Origin: Ancylostoma caninum
Lineage: Eukaryota > Nematoda > Chromadorea > Rhabditida > Ancylostomatidae
DNA length: 64,000 nt
Reading direction: 5' to 3'
Assembly: GCA_037903475.1 (NCBI GenBank)
Contig: JBAJFG010000076.1
Span: forward strand, 186,001-250,000
Part shown: in pieces, positions 47,891 through 59,524 of the stretch
Layout of the letters: every line of letters starts with the position of its first letter
How positions within the stretch are numbered: position 1 is the stretch's first letter
Position numbers and translations under genes: made by a program
The notes under the pieces: model-generated
Database searches by the model: none
Told to the model about the DNA's origin: nothing
What the model saw: the letters and a program-made list of their open reading frames with translations, nothing else

Positions 47891-49737
47891 AAAAGCAACT
47901 CTGTACATAAACAATGGAATAAATAATAAAATGAGAAGGCAAAGAAATAGTCAAACAAGCAAATAAACATATTGAAAACATTCGAAACAGTGTCAAATGG
48001 TCGACTGTTTGCGCTGGAAATTTTAAGAAGAAGTCAAAATGTTATTCAAACGCCCTGATGACGTTGTGTTGCTCCCTAGAATTAATTTCTAGAGTAACGT
48101 CATCGAACGCACGCAAAGAACGAACTCAGAGGCATGAACTCATGAAAATGAAGAAGCCTGACTGCTGTTGGGAAATCGGAACTGCGAAAAACCTGGGAAG
48201 CATATATTACCAAAACTTGGCCAGCTGTATCGTTCAGCTCGTTTTCGCAGGAATTCCTTCGTAAAGGTGCTGCAGTACTTGGAAAACGAGGGAATGAGGA
48301 GTGTTCGAGGTTAAAAAAACTTTACTCCTCAATATGGACTTGTCGTGAGCTGTTGTTTCCCAACTATAACTGTTGTAAGCATATCTAGTAAGTGCAAAAC
48401 AGATTTGGTAGGTGGTCACACTGTGAGCTCTTAGAAGCACGCGCTCGAACTGTTATCCTTCTCAGAGCAAGTATGGTTGATCGCAGTGCTCTTTGTTCGG
48501 AATTCTGGAGAGATTTACTACATACATATTTCAGCGGTGCTCACTACGGCCACAAGTGAACATCTCAAGAAAGTAGGAAGAAAGAGTTGGAATAAGAACA
48601 GGAATAAAAATAAGATGGGAGAATGAGAAAAAAATGAAATCAAAATCTGAGTCTATTCATAGCAAACCACAATTTGCAGTTGAATAAAATATTGATAAAG
48701 GATAACCTGGAAAAATGAGGGGAAGTGTTGGAAAAGATTCCTCCCAAAGGATCGCTGGAAAAGCTGTTCCTTGTTAGTTTTTGCGGAAACAGGCCCACGC
48801 CAAACCAGTTGATGTGAGCATTGAAGTCCTAATCTACTTTGACTTTTTCAGTTCACAGAAAAAGAAGTGACCATGCCTGATGCCCACGAATGCACCTGAT
48901 CCAAGGTTTTAAATGCTACTATGTAGTATGAAAATTTCAGAATAAAAATAAGCAAAAAGACATTCAGGTCATTCCGGCCATGAACTTCCATAACTATAAT
49001 ATTTCCTCAGCTTCCCTCCAGAATATTAGACTTACCCCCTAATCTACGATCGTTTAAAATCTGGTCTACCTTGTTATTGGAGAGAAGCGATGGTTTAAAA
49101 AAGTGTTTTGTGATATTATAAGTTGGGAAAAATAAGAGCAGTTACCTAATATGTATTTTCTCCCTTAATTTTTATTATTCTTGAAGAACTGTCTACACTA
49201 ACCCAGACAAATTTATTTATTTTCAATTTTTTTTTCAGAACTTGTTTCAGTCACAAACCCAAATTGCTATGAACAATGACGGTTGGAAAGTGGCAGTACA
49301 AATTACTCGGCACTGCGAGAAACTCCTGTTCCATTTCAAAACCTCATCATCTTGAGCAAACCTCATCTGAGAAGAAAAAAATCCCGGCAGGCAGTGTGCC
49401 TCCACCAAGAATGATCCTTTGCCTTGCAACTAGTAATAGCACACTATGAATATATGTATAGCCAGGAGCAAACAATTCTCGGTTGGTAGATTTATGATTC
49501 GTGGTTAGGTTGGAAAACAAGGAAATTCATATTTAAAGACAGAACCCAACGACAAAAAAGTAATTTGTTAGATAACTGTCTGAAAATTCAGGTACAGTAT
49601 GGTGATTGTAGAATCTAGCAAGACCTTGTTATCCAACCACATATTGGTGTAGTGATATTCGCGCTTATCAGCGAGTTTTTGGGGAAATTCCTTGGTTTCG
49701 CAACCATTTGCTCTTGAGCTGACACTTTCAGTTTTAT
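47891..49737. other. No gene recognised
   Basis: AT-rich sequence with only short frames. A small hairpin (CCTAGAATTAATTTCTAGAG) lies near 48073. No exon structure or domain was found. Confidence 0.4.
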
Positions 49738-50349
49738 CTAACAAAGAAGCACTGTCGAAATGCAGAAATCCAGAAAAGCAGAACTGATAGAATAAAAGAA
49801 ATAATGTGAGATAAAAGAATGACTGATGAAGTGGCATTCGATGAAAATCACACGACGTAGGCGCAAAGAGAACGATGATATCGATATCGGAGACGTCACT
49901 GCTGCGATCGGCCGGCGCACGGACGCAAGGATTCTCACAGGAGCGGCGCTGGTGTTTTTACGGAGTAAGATGAAATCGCCGCGATCCAGTCGCAATCTCT
50001 GCTTCAGATCGCTCGCTGCACGCACGCAGGCAAACACCACGGGAAAACGACCCGCTGAGGACGGGCAGACCACGAAGTGGCGCTGATAACCCTTATCGCT
50101 GGGCAATGGAGCTTCGAAGAAACGAACAGGCACCAGCGGCCCGGCTCTTCTATCCATCTCCACTGCTTGCTGGGGAAAAATAGCCGGCAAAAAGTGGCAG
50201 ACCTTATTCTTCGCTGCTTGATTGACACCCGTCATAATCGAGTCCAGGCGCGCATTTCGACAAAAACCATAGCGCGAACCATCGCTGAGAAGTTGCGATG
50301 TCGATGTGAACGACGTTTTTTCCGAGTTATGATGGATGTACGTATGCAT
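49738..50349 (-). CDS. Long hypothetical ORF in a GC-richer patch
   Basis: A 203-codon frame, the longest non-repetitive open frame in the window. Its middle part is Arg/Ala/Val/Pro-rich (VPVRFFEAPLPSDKGYQRHF, SSAGRFPVVFACVRAASDLK). The opposite strand also holds two open frames (49826-50086 and 50077-50358), so coding strand is uncertain. No domain, signal peptide or splice context was recognised. Confidence 0.25.
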   Translation of the reverse strand: MHTYIHHNSEKTSFTSTSQLLSDGSRYGFCRNARLDSIMTGVNQAAKNKVCHFLPAIFPQQAVEMDRRAGPLVPVRFFEAPLPSDKGYQRHFVVCPSSAGRFPVVFACVRAASDLKQRLRLDRGDFILLRKNTSAAPVRILASVRRPIAAVTSPISISSFSLRLRRVIFIECHFISHSFISHYFFYSISSAFLDFCISTVLLC

Positions 50350-50738
50350 TGCTGCTGATTTAGAGATGTACTGAATTTAAGATTTGATCAAGGACACGAC
50401 AAACCGTTTTCTGGATTGGAACATTCCTGGATTTGGTGGATTTCTTACAGAGCATGACTTCAGTTATTTGGGATGCCCCGATTGTTGTCGCGCAGCACAA
50501 CTGGTCTAATTTTTGTTTATACATCCAGTTATCTATACACTGAAGTAGGGGTACGTCAAAAACCGAAAAAAAAAGAAAATAGTCATAATTTTTGAAATAA
50601 GAGGTGGGGACAGACGATCTTGAGCGGCAATCGATACCCATCTCTATAACTAGCCCCTCAATCGCTGACTCCTTTTGATTCTGCTCGAATTTTTCTCGTA
50701 TAAGGTTACCCTTAGCTGACAATAAGCATTTCCTCACC

Positions 50739-50947
50739 AGCGCCGGGAGCAGAAAATGGGCGGGACGGGGGGGGGGGTGCATGGGGAAAAAGCGGGGTCT
50801 CCGCCGCTTTGGGGCCCAGATGGAAAATAAAATTAATACAATTTTTTATATTTTTAAAGATAATGATAAAAATAAGCAATTAAAAATGAACTGACACAAG
50901 ATTTTTATTTGTATTTTGAAGTAAATCCAAAAATTCGGTTACAAGCG
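50739..50947. mobile_element. Decayed hAT-type copy
   Basis: Contains GAAAATGGGCGGGACGGGGG, GTCTCCGCCGCTTTGGGGCC and an AT-rich core ending GTAAATCCAAAAATTCGG, paralleling the better copy at 52898-53161. The termini are degraded. Confidence 0.6.
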
Positions 50948-51192
50948 ATTAAAATCAGCCATTGAGCAGCCATAATACCCAGAAAACCCTGGAGACTACA
51001 GTTCCTGTTATACTGTTTTCATATTTTTATCTAATGTCGATAAGCTGCTTATGGATTCTAAAACCATGTGAGAACCCCAACAACATCGTCGCAAATGCAA
51101 ACGAGAATGAAATGGGCGTAAGCCTTTCATTTGCCAGTGATACGAAGCATTGATGTTATTGAACGATGCTAATGGAACTCAGGGCTTCCAAG

Positions 51193-51691
51193 CTTAAAGG
51201 CGAGGTCCGGTCAAAATCTTGCCCACCCAGGTTTCTTGCTCTCTGAAATCCAATTCATATGTGCAGCACGTCAAGTTTCAGATGTGTGTCCGAGAATTAC
51301 GGTAGGTGTGGGAAAACGCGCTCCAACTGACAAAGGCTGCCCCAGTGCATATTGAACATCGATGGACGCTCGGATGCATTCAGCCCAACGAACACTTCGT
51401 GAGACCTTAGCCACCCCATCAAACGGACCACTGATCTTTTCAATATGATTTTTTTACTACGACGCCACAGCAGACAGCATATAGGGAGCGCCGTAGAACG
51501 TCATCTGAAAGCACGGACGCCACAAACCCGCAAACGCCGTACCGAAATTGGTCACTGGAAAAAATTGGTCGATGGAAAGCGTTTGTTGTGGGACCTTGCC
51601 AGGAATTTTTCTCGTCCGAGTCGTCGTCGTAGGCTACGAATCCAATAAAAATTCGGGAGATAGAATGTTGCCCGGACCTTGCCTTTAAAGG
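51193..51691. mobile_element. Inverted-repeat element CTTAAAGGCGAGGTCCGG
   Basis: CTTAAAGGCGAGGTCCGGTC at 51193 mirrors CCCGGACCTTGCCTTTAAAG ending near 51690. About 500 bp. The open frames inside (51440-51832) are not recognisable. TTTAAAGGC-type ends are shared in style with the element at 16666-17239. Confidence 0.6.
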
Positions 51692-52649
51692 TGGACGGCA
51701 AGGAATTCTCGAACTCAGGGACGCTGAAGAACCAGTTACAAGTATTGAGCACACAGGGTTAGGATTCATGAGCGGATAACCGAACGAAACCAGACCAGCA
51801 AACCCAAAACCGTGGCCTACGTCTCCAAGCATTACGTACTCCGTATGACAGGTAATCCCGTTGATTGTAATAGGTTTGCGTGAATAAGGTCTGGTAAATT
51901 CCAGCCCTGGTTGGTAAGCGCCAGCCGTGGTTGGTAATCCCCCAGGAGCAGCAAGGTCCCAAGCGTTTACTACATCTGGCTTGGGAGCAGCAGCTCTCAG
52001 GAATGTACTGCTAACGTCTACATTTCTCTCGATACCACCTCAGTTTTCGTCCTCTGCATGTAACCTTTACGTGTATTCACTGAAGGGTTGCATTATATGA
52101 TGTTTTCATTAGTTAACGGTCCATAGTGCAAAGAAATGAAGTGAAACTATTATAAATGAAAGTTTCGAAGCGAGCGTGGTCTCGCTAAAATGGAGACACG
52201 AGAGATCTACATAGATCTGGCAGTAAAGCAAGGAATAACTGAGCAAAACTGGGAAATTACATGTTTCCAGCACTCCGTAGGATGTACTATAAACACTAGA
52301 AAGTCTGCAAAATGTGAATAATGGGCCGAACGTTATTAAAATTTGATATTTGCAAGGGAGAGCAAAGGATGAATGCGATAAATCTAGTGGAACTTGCTAG
52401 TTTCCACTTTTGAAAGATAGTTGAAGTGATGAGACGAGTGCTCAATGAAACTTCAGATCAAATGTTCAAACTTCTAAATGTTTGGACTGCCGAAAATCCA
52501 GGGAATCGAGTTTCCTATTCATTTTTCCGCAGCGATACAACATCATAGCAGCACATAAATAAGTAAACAAATGAATAAGTAAGTAGCAGCGCACATTCCC
52601 AAAGATTCTAACCTTGTGCAGATGTGAATGTAATCAACCAGGAAGAGGA

Positions 52650-52825
52650 CCCGAATGATTGAGATTACCCGTGGTAGTCGTGTTAGGTACCTGAGCTTAT
52701 CCCTCACCCAGAACCGCACCAATGATTAAGAATACCTGAGGTAAATGTGTCAAAATCGCACGAATTTACCCATCGTTAACGGGGGCGTCAACGCATTTGT
52801 TCTGGGTAATCTCAATGATGCAACC
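52650..52825. repeat. Family C copy
   Basis: Contains CCCGAATGATTGAGATTACC, GATTAAGAATACCTGAGGTA and TTCTGGGTAATCTCAATGAT, probably two diverged copies joined or one with internal duplication. Confidence 0.55.
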
Positions 52826-52897
52826 AGGCCCTTGCACGTTTAACCATATGTAATGTTGCTTATGCTCACTTACTAACCCATCAGTAATCATACCCAC

Positions 52898-53161
52898 CAG
52901 TGGCGGACACAGAAAGTGGGCGGGAGGGGGGGGGGGGGAAAGGTGGGATCTCCGCCGTTTTGAGGACCCAGACGGAAAATGAAATTAATAAAAATATTAA
53001 TTATGATAACGAGTAGTTAATAAAAAATATAATAAAAATAGTATCAGAAATAAACAAGTAAAAATAAACTAAAACAAGATTTTCATATGTATTGTAAAGT
53101 AATTCCAAAAATTTGCCGACCCATTCTCGGGGGGGGGGGAGGGGGGCGAGGGGGGATGCGT
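52898..53161. mobile_element. hAT-type element, inverted orientation
   Basis: Begins CAGTGGCGGACACAGAAAGT and contains GGATCTCCGCCGTTTTGAGG, an AT-rich core, GCCGACCCATTCTCGG and a long G-run, the reverse-oriented counterpart of 10917-11209. The distal terminus is eroded after GATGCGT. Confidence 0.75.
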
Positions 53162-53279
53162 GATATGAAGTTACCTATCTCCCAGTGGAGCGGGCCGATA
53201 TAGATACTCCATCCTCCAAATTATTCTCATTAACGAGCAGATAAGCAAAAAGTGGTGGATTAAACATCTGGTCCCGAAT

Positions 53280-53445
53280 GTGCCGTTGGAGGAATTGGTA
53301 ATCCCTAACCTAGGTAAGATTTCCAAGGATAGCAGCTGGGTTTGGACAATGAGGTAGACATGTCGATGGGTGAAAGGTAAAATGTAGACTTAGGGTACGT
53401 TAGCTCTTTCACCATGGGTGAAATCAATGATGTATCGGGCCCTCT
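53280..53445. repeat. Family C copy
   Basis: Includes GTCGATGGGTGAAAGGTAAA and CACCATGGGTGAAATCAATG, the right half of the family. The left half is diverged. Confidence 0.5.
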
Positions 53446-54564
53446 CTGGAATAACCTCATCTATAGAATAAGAATCACTGTGTGTTACTAACACTGCCAA
53501 TCGATGGTGCATTGTGTCCCATTCAGAATGAAAGCAATGGATGGTGTGGAGTTTTTCCTATTTATTACAGTTCAGAAGCATTGTATTCAACGAATCATAT
53601 CAATACCCAGCAATATAATTAAGTAGGTAACCAAAATATAGCGCCATGGGTTTATTTTCCAGTCTGTAGAGGAATTTTGAGAACGTGGACCCTTCAAAAC
53701 TAAAAATACTTGACATAGGTGAGGAGTAGTGATGGAAAAGCAAGGAAAAGTGTGAAGTTGTTGCATGACACCTCGGCGAAAACGAGTTTTCGTCAAATCT
53801 CAGCGTTCTATACGAAAATCGTCAGGGAATGTCAGGCGCAAAGAAGCAAAGAAGAGGAGGAAGGACAGTGCAGCGCTGGTTTGTTTCGTGCTGCCGTGAA
53901 CAGAATAGGGTTATTCGTGTATGCGACGACACAACGATGTGTCAAACAAGTTTTCAGAGACTCTGACAACGAAAAAACGTTGGCAGCACACTCGGAAACC
54001 TGCTACTGACTGCAGCAGCACAATCTCGCACCAGCAAAATCGTTCAGCTTACTAATACAGTCGATACTGTGTCCTATTCCACAAACCTTGCTTTTCGCGA
54101 GGAGTCCAATCTGAAGGTGGGAGCCATGAGTACTGCTGGACTAGTTATTTTATTTTATTTGTTAGTAGAGATGACCATACAACTAAATCTAAATGAGCAG
54201 AAAATTATCCGTATTTAGCGTTGGAGTTTGCTCTCGTGAAGGTGCTCACGTAACCCATTCACAAATCGAGGGTGAACAAGTGCCTCAAAGTAAAATGAGA
54301 GTTTTTCAGCCGAGAACTTCCTCATAACAGTTGTTCGCATTTATGGTAATGAAATACAGAAAGTTCCGTTCAGAAATTTTGTGAATTTTAGGCTAGCGAG
54401 AAGATCACAATCCTCCCAGAAAAGTCCAAGAAACCCGTTAAAGATAGGATGCCCCACACAGGAAAAACCTGTGCACGAGATTTCTCAGCAGAGTGAAATT
54501 CAAAATAAAAGATTCGGGAACGTTTGATGAGGCGAGACCCAATCACAGGAGTGTGCTGTACCTG

Positions 54565-54725
54565 GATGCTTCATTGGAAAGATGGCTAATCTTATACTCA
54601 TGAGAATGATTACCCGTGCACGGCAGCTGGGTATAGACAACGTCACGTGTGAGTAAATATGTCGACGGGTGCCATCTAAGAGTAAATTTGGGTACGTTAA
54701 TACGTTTACTAGGAGTACAGAGGGC
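54565..54725. repeat. Family C copy
   Basis: GGATGCTTCATTGGAAAGAT, GTATAGACAACGTCACGTGT and GGTACGTTAATACGTTTACT correspond in order to the 41600-41800 copy. Confidence 0.55.
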
Positions 54726-54859
54726 ATCCGTTATTGTACATTGTTTGCTGGGTTATTTCTCTGCAGTCATCTTTCACGACATTTTAGGGTTTCGATCCAT
54801 TTTCTGATCACAAAAATGTCCTGGAAATTTGCAAAATAGCAAAAAAAATCTCATCGAAA

Positions 54860-55180
54860 CTTACAGTTTTTTTGTGCCGCCAAATGCACCAACTCAGTCA
54901 GAATTTTCCGAGCAAAACGGCTACAGAGACCGTTTCTGACAACGGATTTAAGTGGTATAAGAAAAGATCTCGTATCTCCGATGCCCATTACAAGATGCAT
55001 GTGCAAAATCCACTCAAAATCGGTGTTGATAAGAGCACAGAACCAGGATGTCCCGAAGGCTGCATAGACGAGAATGCTCAGCCACAGATTTCGAGGAGCA
55101 CCGTTCATCCATATCTGGGCCCATTGAAGGAAGTGCACAGCCATTTTATAGCATTCATTATCTAGTTTCCAGATCATGTT
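54860..55180 (+). repeat. Dispersed sequence shared with the 3.5-kb region
   Basis: TGCAAAATCCACTCAAAATC then GGTGTTGATAAGAG near 55001 matches, in reverse complement, 3510-3560 (CTCTTACCAACACCGATGCT then GAGTGGATTTTGCA). Frames are open on both strands (QNPLKIGVDKSTEPGCPEGC on plus), so it may derive from a decayed coding repeat of unknown type. Confidence 0.4.
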
Positions 55181-55279
55181 CAATCACTGGTTGCTGCAGA
55201 TTCTTAAAAGCAAATTTGGAAAAAAAATTGCTCATCAGTGGTGCAATAGAGTAAGCGGAGTTTCTCCCTTCTACAGGCC

Positions 55280-55563
55280 AATCTGGGTTGGCGCTCACGA
55301 AACCTAGTCCTTTTAATGCTACGGCTAATCAGCTTAAATATGTGGAAAGCATCCAATGTAAGTCATGGAAGAGAAGTACATTCGTACAGGATTTGTTGTC
55401 TACAGTAACTCAGACTGGAGCGACATACATGGTAGGATCGTTAGTTCGCGCACTTTTTCAGTCATATTTTTCAACCTACTTGCCAATTTTGTCCGATTTT
55501 TACCATATCACAGATGAGCACATTTTTCGTGCTCAAATGCTTTCGAATGGCATAGTTGACTAG
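55280..55563 (+). CDS. Unsupported ORF
   Basis: A frame of about 92 codons, open from the left, with splice-like sites inside (cttctacag, gtaagt, ttcgtacag, gtagga). It reads KPSPFNATANQLKYVESIQC and continues to SNGIVD and a stop. No recognised family; low confidence that it is real. Confidence 0.15.
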
Positions 55564-56051
55564 AGGTAATCATGTAATCAAAAGCAGTGGGCCACCTCGT
55601 TTTCATGCTTGAGGTTTTAGCGGATTCTGAATCTCCTCGATGCATTGAGTCCAGCGGTATGCATAAAATATTACAAAACAGTCCTTGAGCCGGTTTTTCG
55701 AACATTTTTAGGGACGGGATTTGTAACAGCTTGTCGAGCTGAGTGGATGCGTGAAGTCGTTGATCTTATCGATCGGACACGCCAAGACGTGTTGGTCAAC
55801 GCTGCAGCCGTGGCGGGCAGCCAGCACAGTCACGGACCGCTCCGCCCAGGTGGTCCGTGAACTGCACCTTTGGACCCTCCAAACATGGGGTTTTCGTCAC
55901 TTCCATGAGTTTTCACGTACATCATTGGAATCAGCGTGACGAGAAGGCCTAGACTATGTTGATATCTACAGTCCACGAAACGAGGAGACACATCGCCTTC
56001 AAGAAAAAAAGAAAGGGAGCGAATTGATACATGCAGTTCACAAGCAACATA

Positions 56052-56207
56052 TAGGAACTTCCAAACGTCCTTGGACAAGAGTCGAGATCGCGGCGCGGCT
56101 CTCACGGACACAGACGCAGGCGCACACTATGCTTAGCGCCCCTGACTCTGCTCAGGAGAGCAGCGCCGCGGTCCTGACTCTTGACTGCGTCCGTTTGGAG
56201 TTCTCTG
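56052..56207. mobile_element. Empty-site copy of the nested foldback MITE
   Basis: Both ends and the centre match the outer element at 14705-15080 in reverse orientation: GGAACTTCCAAACG..GACAAGAGTCGAGATCGCGG on the left and CCGCGGTCCTGACTCTTGAC on the right, with the central GCATAGTGTGCGCCTGCGTC (reverse strand) uninterrupted. It lacks the 221-bp inner insert. Confidence 0.75.
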
Positions 56208-56923
56208 TACATGAGCATTAGGAGGACTAACGTGATTTTGTTACGTTCCAAGAAGGTTAATAATCGCCCGGCCAATTCGAGGACTACGGAGGTTTTAGAC
56301 AAAAAGTATTTCACTCCTATCACCATTACTTGCGAGCGATTAGCGGGATAAAAACAGAAATTTTCGTAGAGGCACGTACGTATTACAATACAAATTTCAT
56401 AGAAACGTTAACAAATCCCGCTTCGGCAGACAAAAAAGACTGGGCAAACAAAGGAATAGAGCTGTTACGAAGTTTATAATCATTAGTTTCGCACAAATCA
56501 ACACGTGACAACGCTTTCATTATTAGGAAATGCATGTTATGAGCGTCAGCAGCGAGTACGTCCACGTTGTTTGCACGTCGTCTCGTAGCCATTCAAAGAG
56601 TGCGTCATGCACTTTCGGCGAGCACATAGATGTTCACCAACACCATTCTTTTGCTAAGAACCATACTACGATATTAGAGAACGTCACATAACAGCAAGAA
56701 AGCCACTGCGGGACAATTTATGCCAGATGTGTGCGTTGTACATGCGTAAGAGGCGCGTTAAAAAGCATGGCGAGAAAAGTTTGAAGACGAGTTTGCGTGA
56801 CTGATTGTGGACTTCGAAGAGTCATACGTCACAGCTGATAAAACTTCAACAGTTCAACATTAATCAGTTTCTTTTCCACGTCTTTTCCTGGAAAGTCCCG
56901 TGCAAAAGTGGTTCGGTTTATAC

Positions 56924-57010
56924 TAGATACGTGCGTCAGTCGTGCGTCAAACCCACACATTAATCTGCGTAGGATTTTTCAAAAAGGTTTATCAGTACGG
57001 CGTGTGCGTC
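56924..57010. mobile_element. Partial copy of the TACTAG..TGCGTGCGTC MITE
   Basis: TATACTAGATACGTGCGTCA and GCGTAGGATTTTTC parallel 9820-9880 (CTACTAGCTGCGTGCGTCAG, GCGAAGGATTTTCC). The right terminus is missing, and a foldback begins about 45 bp downstream. Confidence 0.5.
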
Positions 57011-57053
57011 AGTGGTATTATAAATCTAAGCATGTTCTCGGGAAAGGTGTACT

Positions 57054-57314
57054 CGGGAAACCTAAAAACCGTGTTTTGCATCGTTATGCATGATTTCTGC
57101 ATGGTATTGAGGAAATTGTGGGTTTCGCACCGGATCTGCATCAGATTTGGAGTCGCACGATTTCTGCAAGGATATGCATGGGTTTTGCATGGATTTGGCC
57201 ATTGCTGGTGTAGAATTACTGATTTTAAAACCATGTTTTGCACGAGCATGCATGTTTTAATAGTGGAATTTGCACCTTTCAATCTCATGCGAAACACGAT
57301 TTCTAGGTTTCCTG
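57054..57314. mobile_element. Diverged copy of the 22.8-kb palindrome
   Basis: CTAAAAACCGTGTTTTGCAT on the left, ATGGGTTTTGCATGGATTTG and GCCATTGCTGGTGTAGAA in the middle, and ATGCGAAACACGATTTCTAG then GTTTCCTG on the right correspond to the foldback at 22830-23211. The left arm is shortened. Confidence 0.7.
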
Positions 57315-58249
57315 AGTAGCTTCCTGCTGATCTAGCGGTCAGAAGTGTCGCGAGCTTGGAATATCTTGGTATACCTACTATTACTTGCCATTGCAGACCG
57401 GTGCGAGTTGCCGAAGCAAAGCACAAGCTTTTTGCTGAACACAAACAAGTGAGAAAATGTGTTGGCTGTAGGCGATTTCTCGCGGAATTAAGGCCTAAAT
57501 GAAAGGAGCAAAATAAAACGAACGAAATCTGAGGGTTCTCCACTTTTAAACTAAATGAAACCATCACCTGAATGGATAAAGCAAAATCTTCACGAGAAAT
57601 AGGTTTTCACCGAGAAGAGGTCAATCCATAGCTGTAGCTCACCTGAACACCTCTTTGGCGACTTCTGTTGCTCAGTCCAACTGTGAGTCTAAGAACTATC
57701 ACCCCGCATACCACAACAAACACCTACTCAAGCCCTGAGCGCTGTTTGCAAGCATTTGCCTCGAAACATCCTCGCTACGACCTCATGTCAACAACAGATG
57801 TGTAAATGGTAAAAATCGGAGGGAATCGATGGCTAGGCAGACACGTTGGTGATGCTTCCACAGTGACAATACATCAGACAAGCCGTCAATAGTGCATATG
57901 TGGGCGGTGACGGGCCAGTGGCGACGTTACAATTTCAGAAGTGACAATGAAGGGAGTGGTGACACGGATGGAAGTGGTGGGGACGAAGTGGAAGGGGTCC
58001 TCTCAGGGCTACCATTTGTGGAGGAGGGGGTGGAGGACGGGAGAGTTGAGGATGCCATTGTTTTTGGGTAGAGAAGGCCGAAACATAAGCAGTGACTGGA
58101 AATATCTACCTGGAAATATTAAAAATATCCATTTACTGTCATTTGAATGGTTTGGCACATAATGAAGAGAGGCTGAACCCCCCCTCCCCCCTGTGCAGTC
58201 CCCAGAGAGAGCAAACCAGTAAGGAACCACGGTTCAGGGGCCGTAGTTG

Positions 58250-58355
58250 AGACTCCCCAGGGTGAACGTGTGAACACCATACACACTTGCCTAGCATTAA
58301 CATGAGCACCAACATTTTTACCCTAGGTAGCCCTGGGTAATCTCAATGATGAATC
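58250..58355. repeat. Family C fragment
   Basis: Contains CCCTGGGTAATCTCAATGAT preceded by AACATTTTTACCCTAGGTAG, the conserved right end of the family. Confidence 0.55.
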
Positions 58356-58359
58356 CGGG

Positions 58360-59360
58360 CCCAGGATTGGTCTCCACAAGTTTTGTCCTAACATGCGAGC
58401 TCTTAAGCACGAAGTACTTACAGCCAGTTCCTACCAAAGTAGGCAGTTTTCTTCGAAATAAACAAAATATCATAGGATAACTATATGTATAGACGAAACA
58501 GACTAAAATGCGAATAGAAATAAGCTGAAGATCTTTCAGAGAAGTCCCCGAAAGCCTCATAATTCAGCAGAGTGAAGTCTCAAGGGGTAGTGCGAGGGGC
58601 TGGTGCGGTAGAAGCTGCAGTAACACTGGAAAAACCTGCGATATCACTCATCCGTGAAGTAAGAAGATGTGCATCCGCTCGTCGGAAATATAGGACGCAC
58701 GTTTCTATTAGTATCTGCACTTGAGAAGCACGTATATATTAGAAAACAATTTGAAATCCAGTTCGGAGATGAATTTTCCATCAAAGCAGTGGAGTTTCCA
58801 GAAAAAAAGTGCATTTAATTGGAAGTCCACAGAAAATTGGACAAATACTAAACTCGCATGTTTTTCATTCGAATTTTTTTTTCCAATTTTCTTCCATTAA
58901 TTTTGAAAAATATAGGAAAAATAATTTAAAAACATTTTCACAAGGAAATTTTTAAAGAAATCTTCAAAGAAATACATAACTATTTCTTCAGAACCAGGAT
59001 TTTTCAGAAATGCAAGAACTTCTAGAGCTATCCTATTAGCAAACCGCAATATAATTTATCTTTCTCCATTCTTCGCAAAAAATTGTTTATTGGACTCATT
59101 TTCCTAAGCTGCAATGTAGTCATAAATACTTTTTTGTTGTTCCTAAAGGCTTTGGAGACCCTGCAGCACATCTGATAGAAGATTTTCAATGGATTTAGTG
59201 GACAACTACTCCCGTTTGCTTATCCGATATCCGGTAAATTTTATCCGATGGGATAAATGCGTGCTGATGGGTCAGTTCGTTCTCTCAAGTTTCTCTTTTA
59301 TTTGGATGTAAGACTATATTCCGTGCTCACTGTTAGATATTACTTTGCTCGTGTTTGTAG
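58360..59360. other. No gene recognised
   Basis: AT-rich sequence upstream of the orphan ABC exon. It was searched by eye for Walker A, Q-loop and LSGGE-type coding exons and none was found. Confidence 0.4.
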
Positions 59361-59524
59361 GCAACTTCTGCACTTGACACCAATACTGAACGAGCAATCC
59401 AGCGATGTCTGGAAGAGCTGTGCACCACCCGAACAAGCGTCGTTGTTGCTCATCGACTTAGTACAGTTGTTAATGTCGACTGCATTCTGGTACTTGATAA
59501 GGGCCGGATAATAGAGCGCGGACG
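59361..59524 (+). CDS. Orphan exon of an ABC half-transporter nucleotide-binding domain
   Basis: An acceptor (gtttgtag) and donor (gtaagc) bound 164 open bases encoding [40 protein letters not shown] and [10 protein letters not shown]. This is the D-loop (SALD), H-loop histidine (AHRLST) and C-terminal strand of an ABCB-type NBD, closest to ABCB6/ABCB7/HMT-1 half-transporters that export metal or glutathione conjugates. The Walker A, signature and Walker B exons should lie upstream, and a short last exon downstream; neither was found within several kb. It is either a detached gene fragment or part of a gene with very long introns. Confidence 0.75.

Noticed and set aside
47281..47970. Two long overlapping minus-strand ORFs (229 and 201 codons)
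   Set aside because: Both are translations of the GAAT satellite (Phe-Ile-His-Ser repeats); a tetranucleotide without stops is open in several frames.
51440..51832. 130-codon minus-strand ORF
   Set aside because: Mostly inside the inverted-repeat element 51193-51691 with an open opposite strand; no recognisable protein.
56992..57567. 191-codon minus-strand ORF
   Set aside because: Mostly covers the second palindrome copy (57054-57314); similar peptides at 22.9 kb are due to the repeat, not to a gene family.
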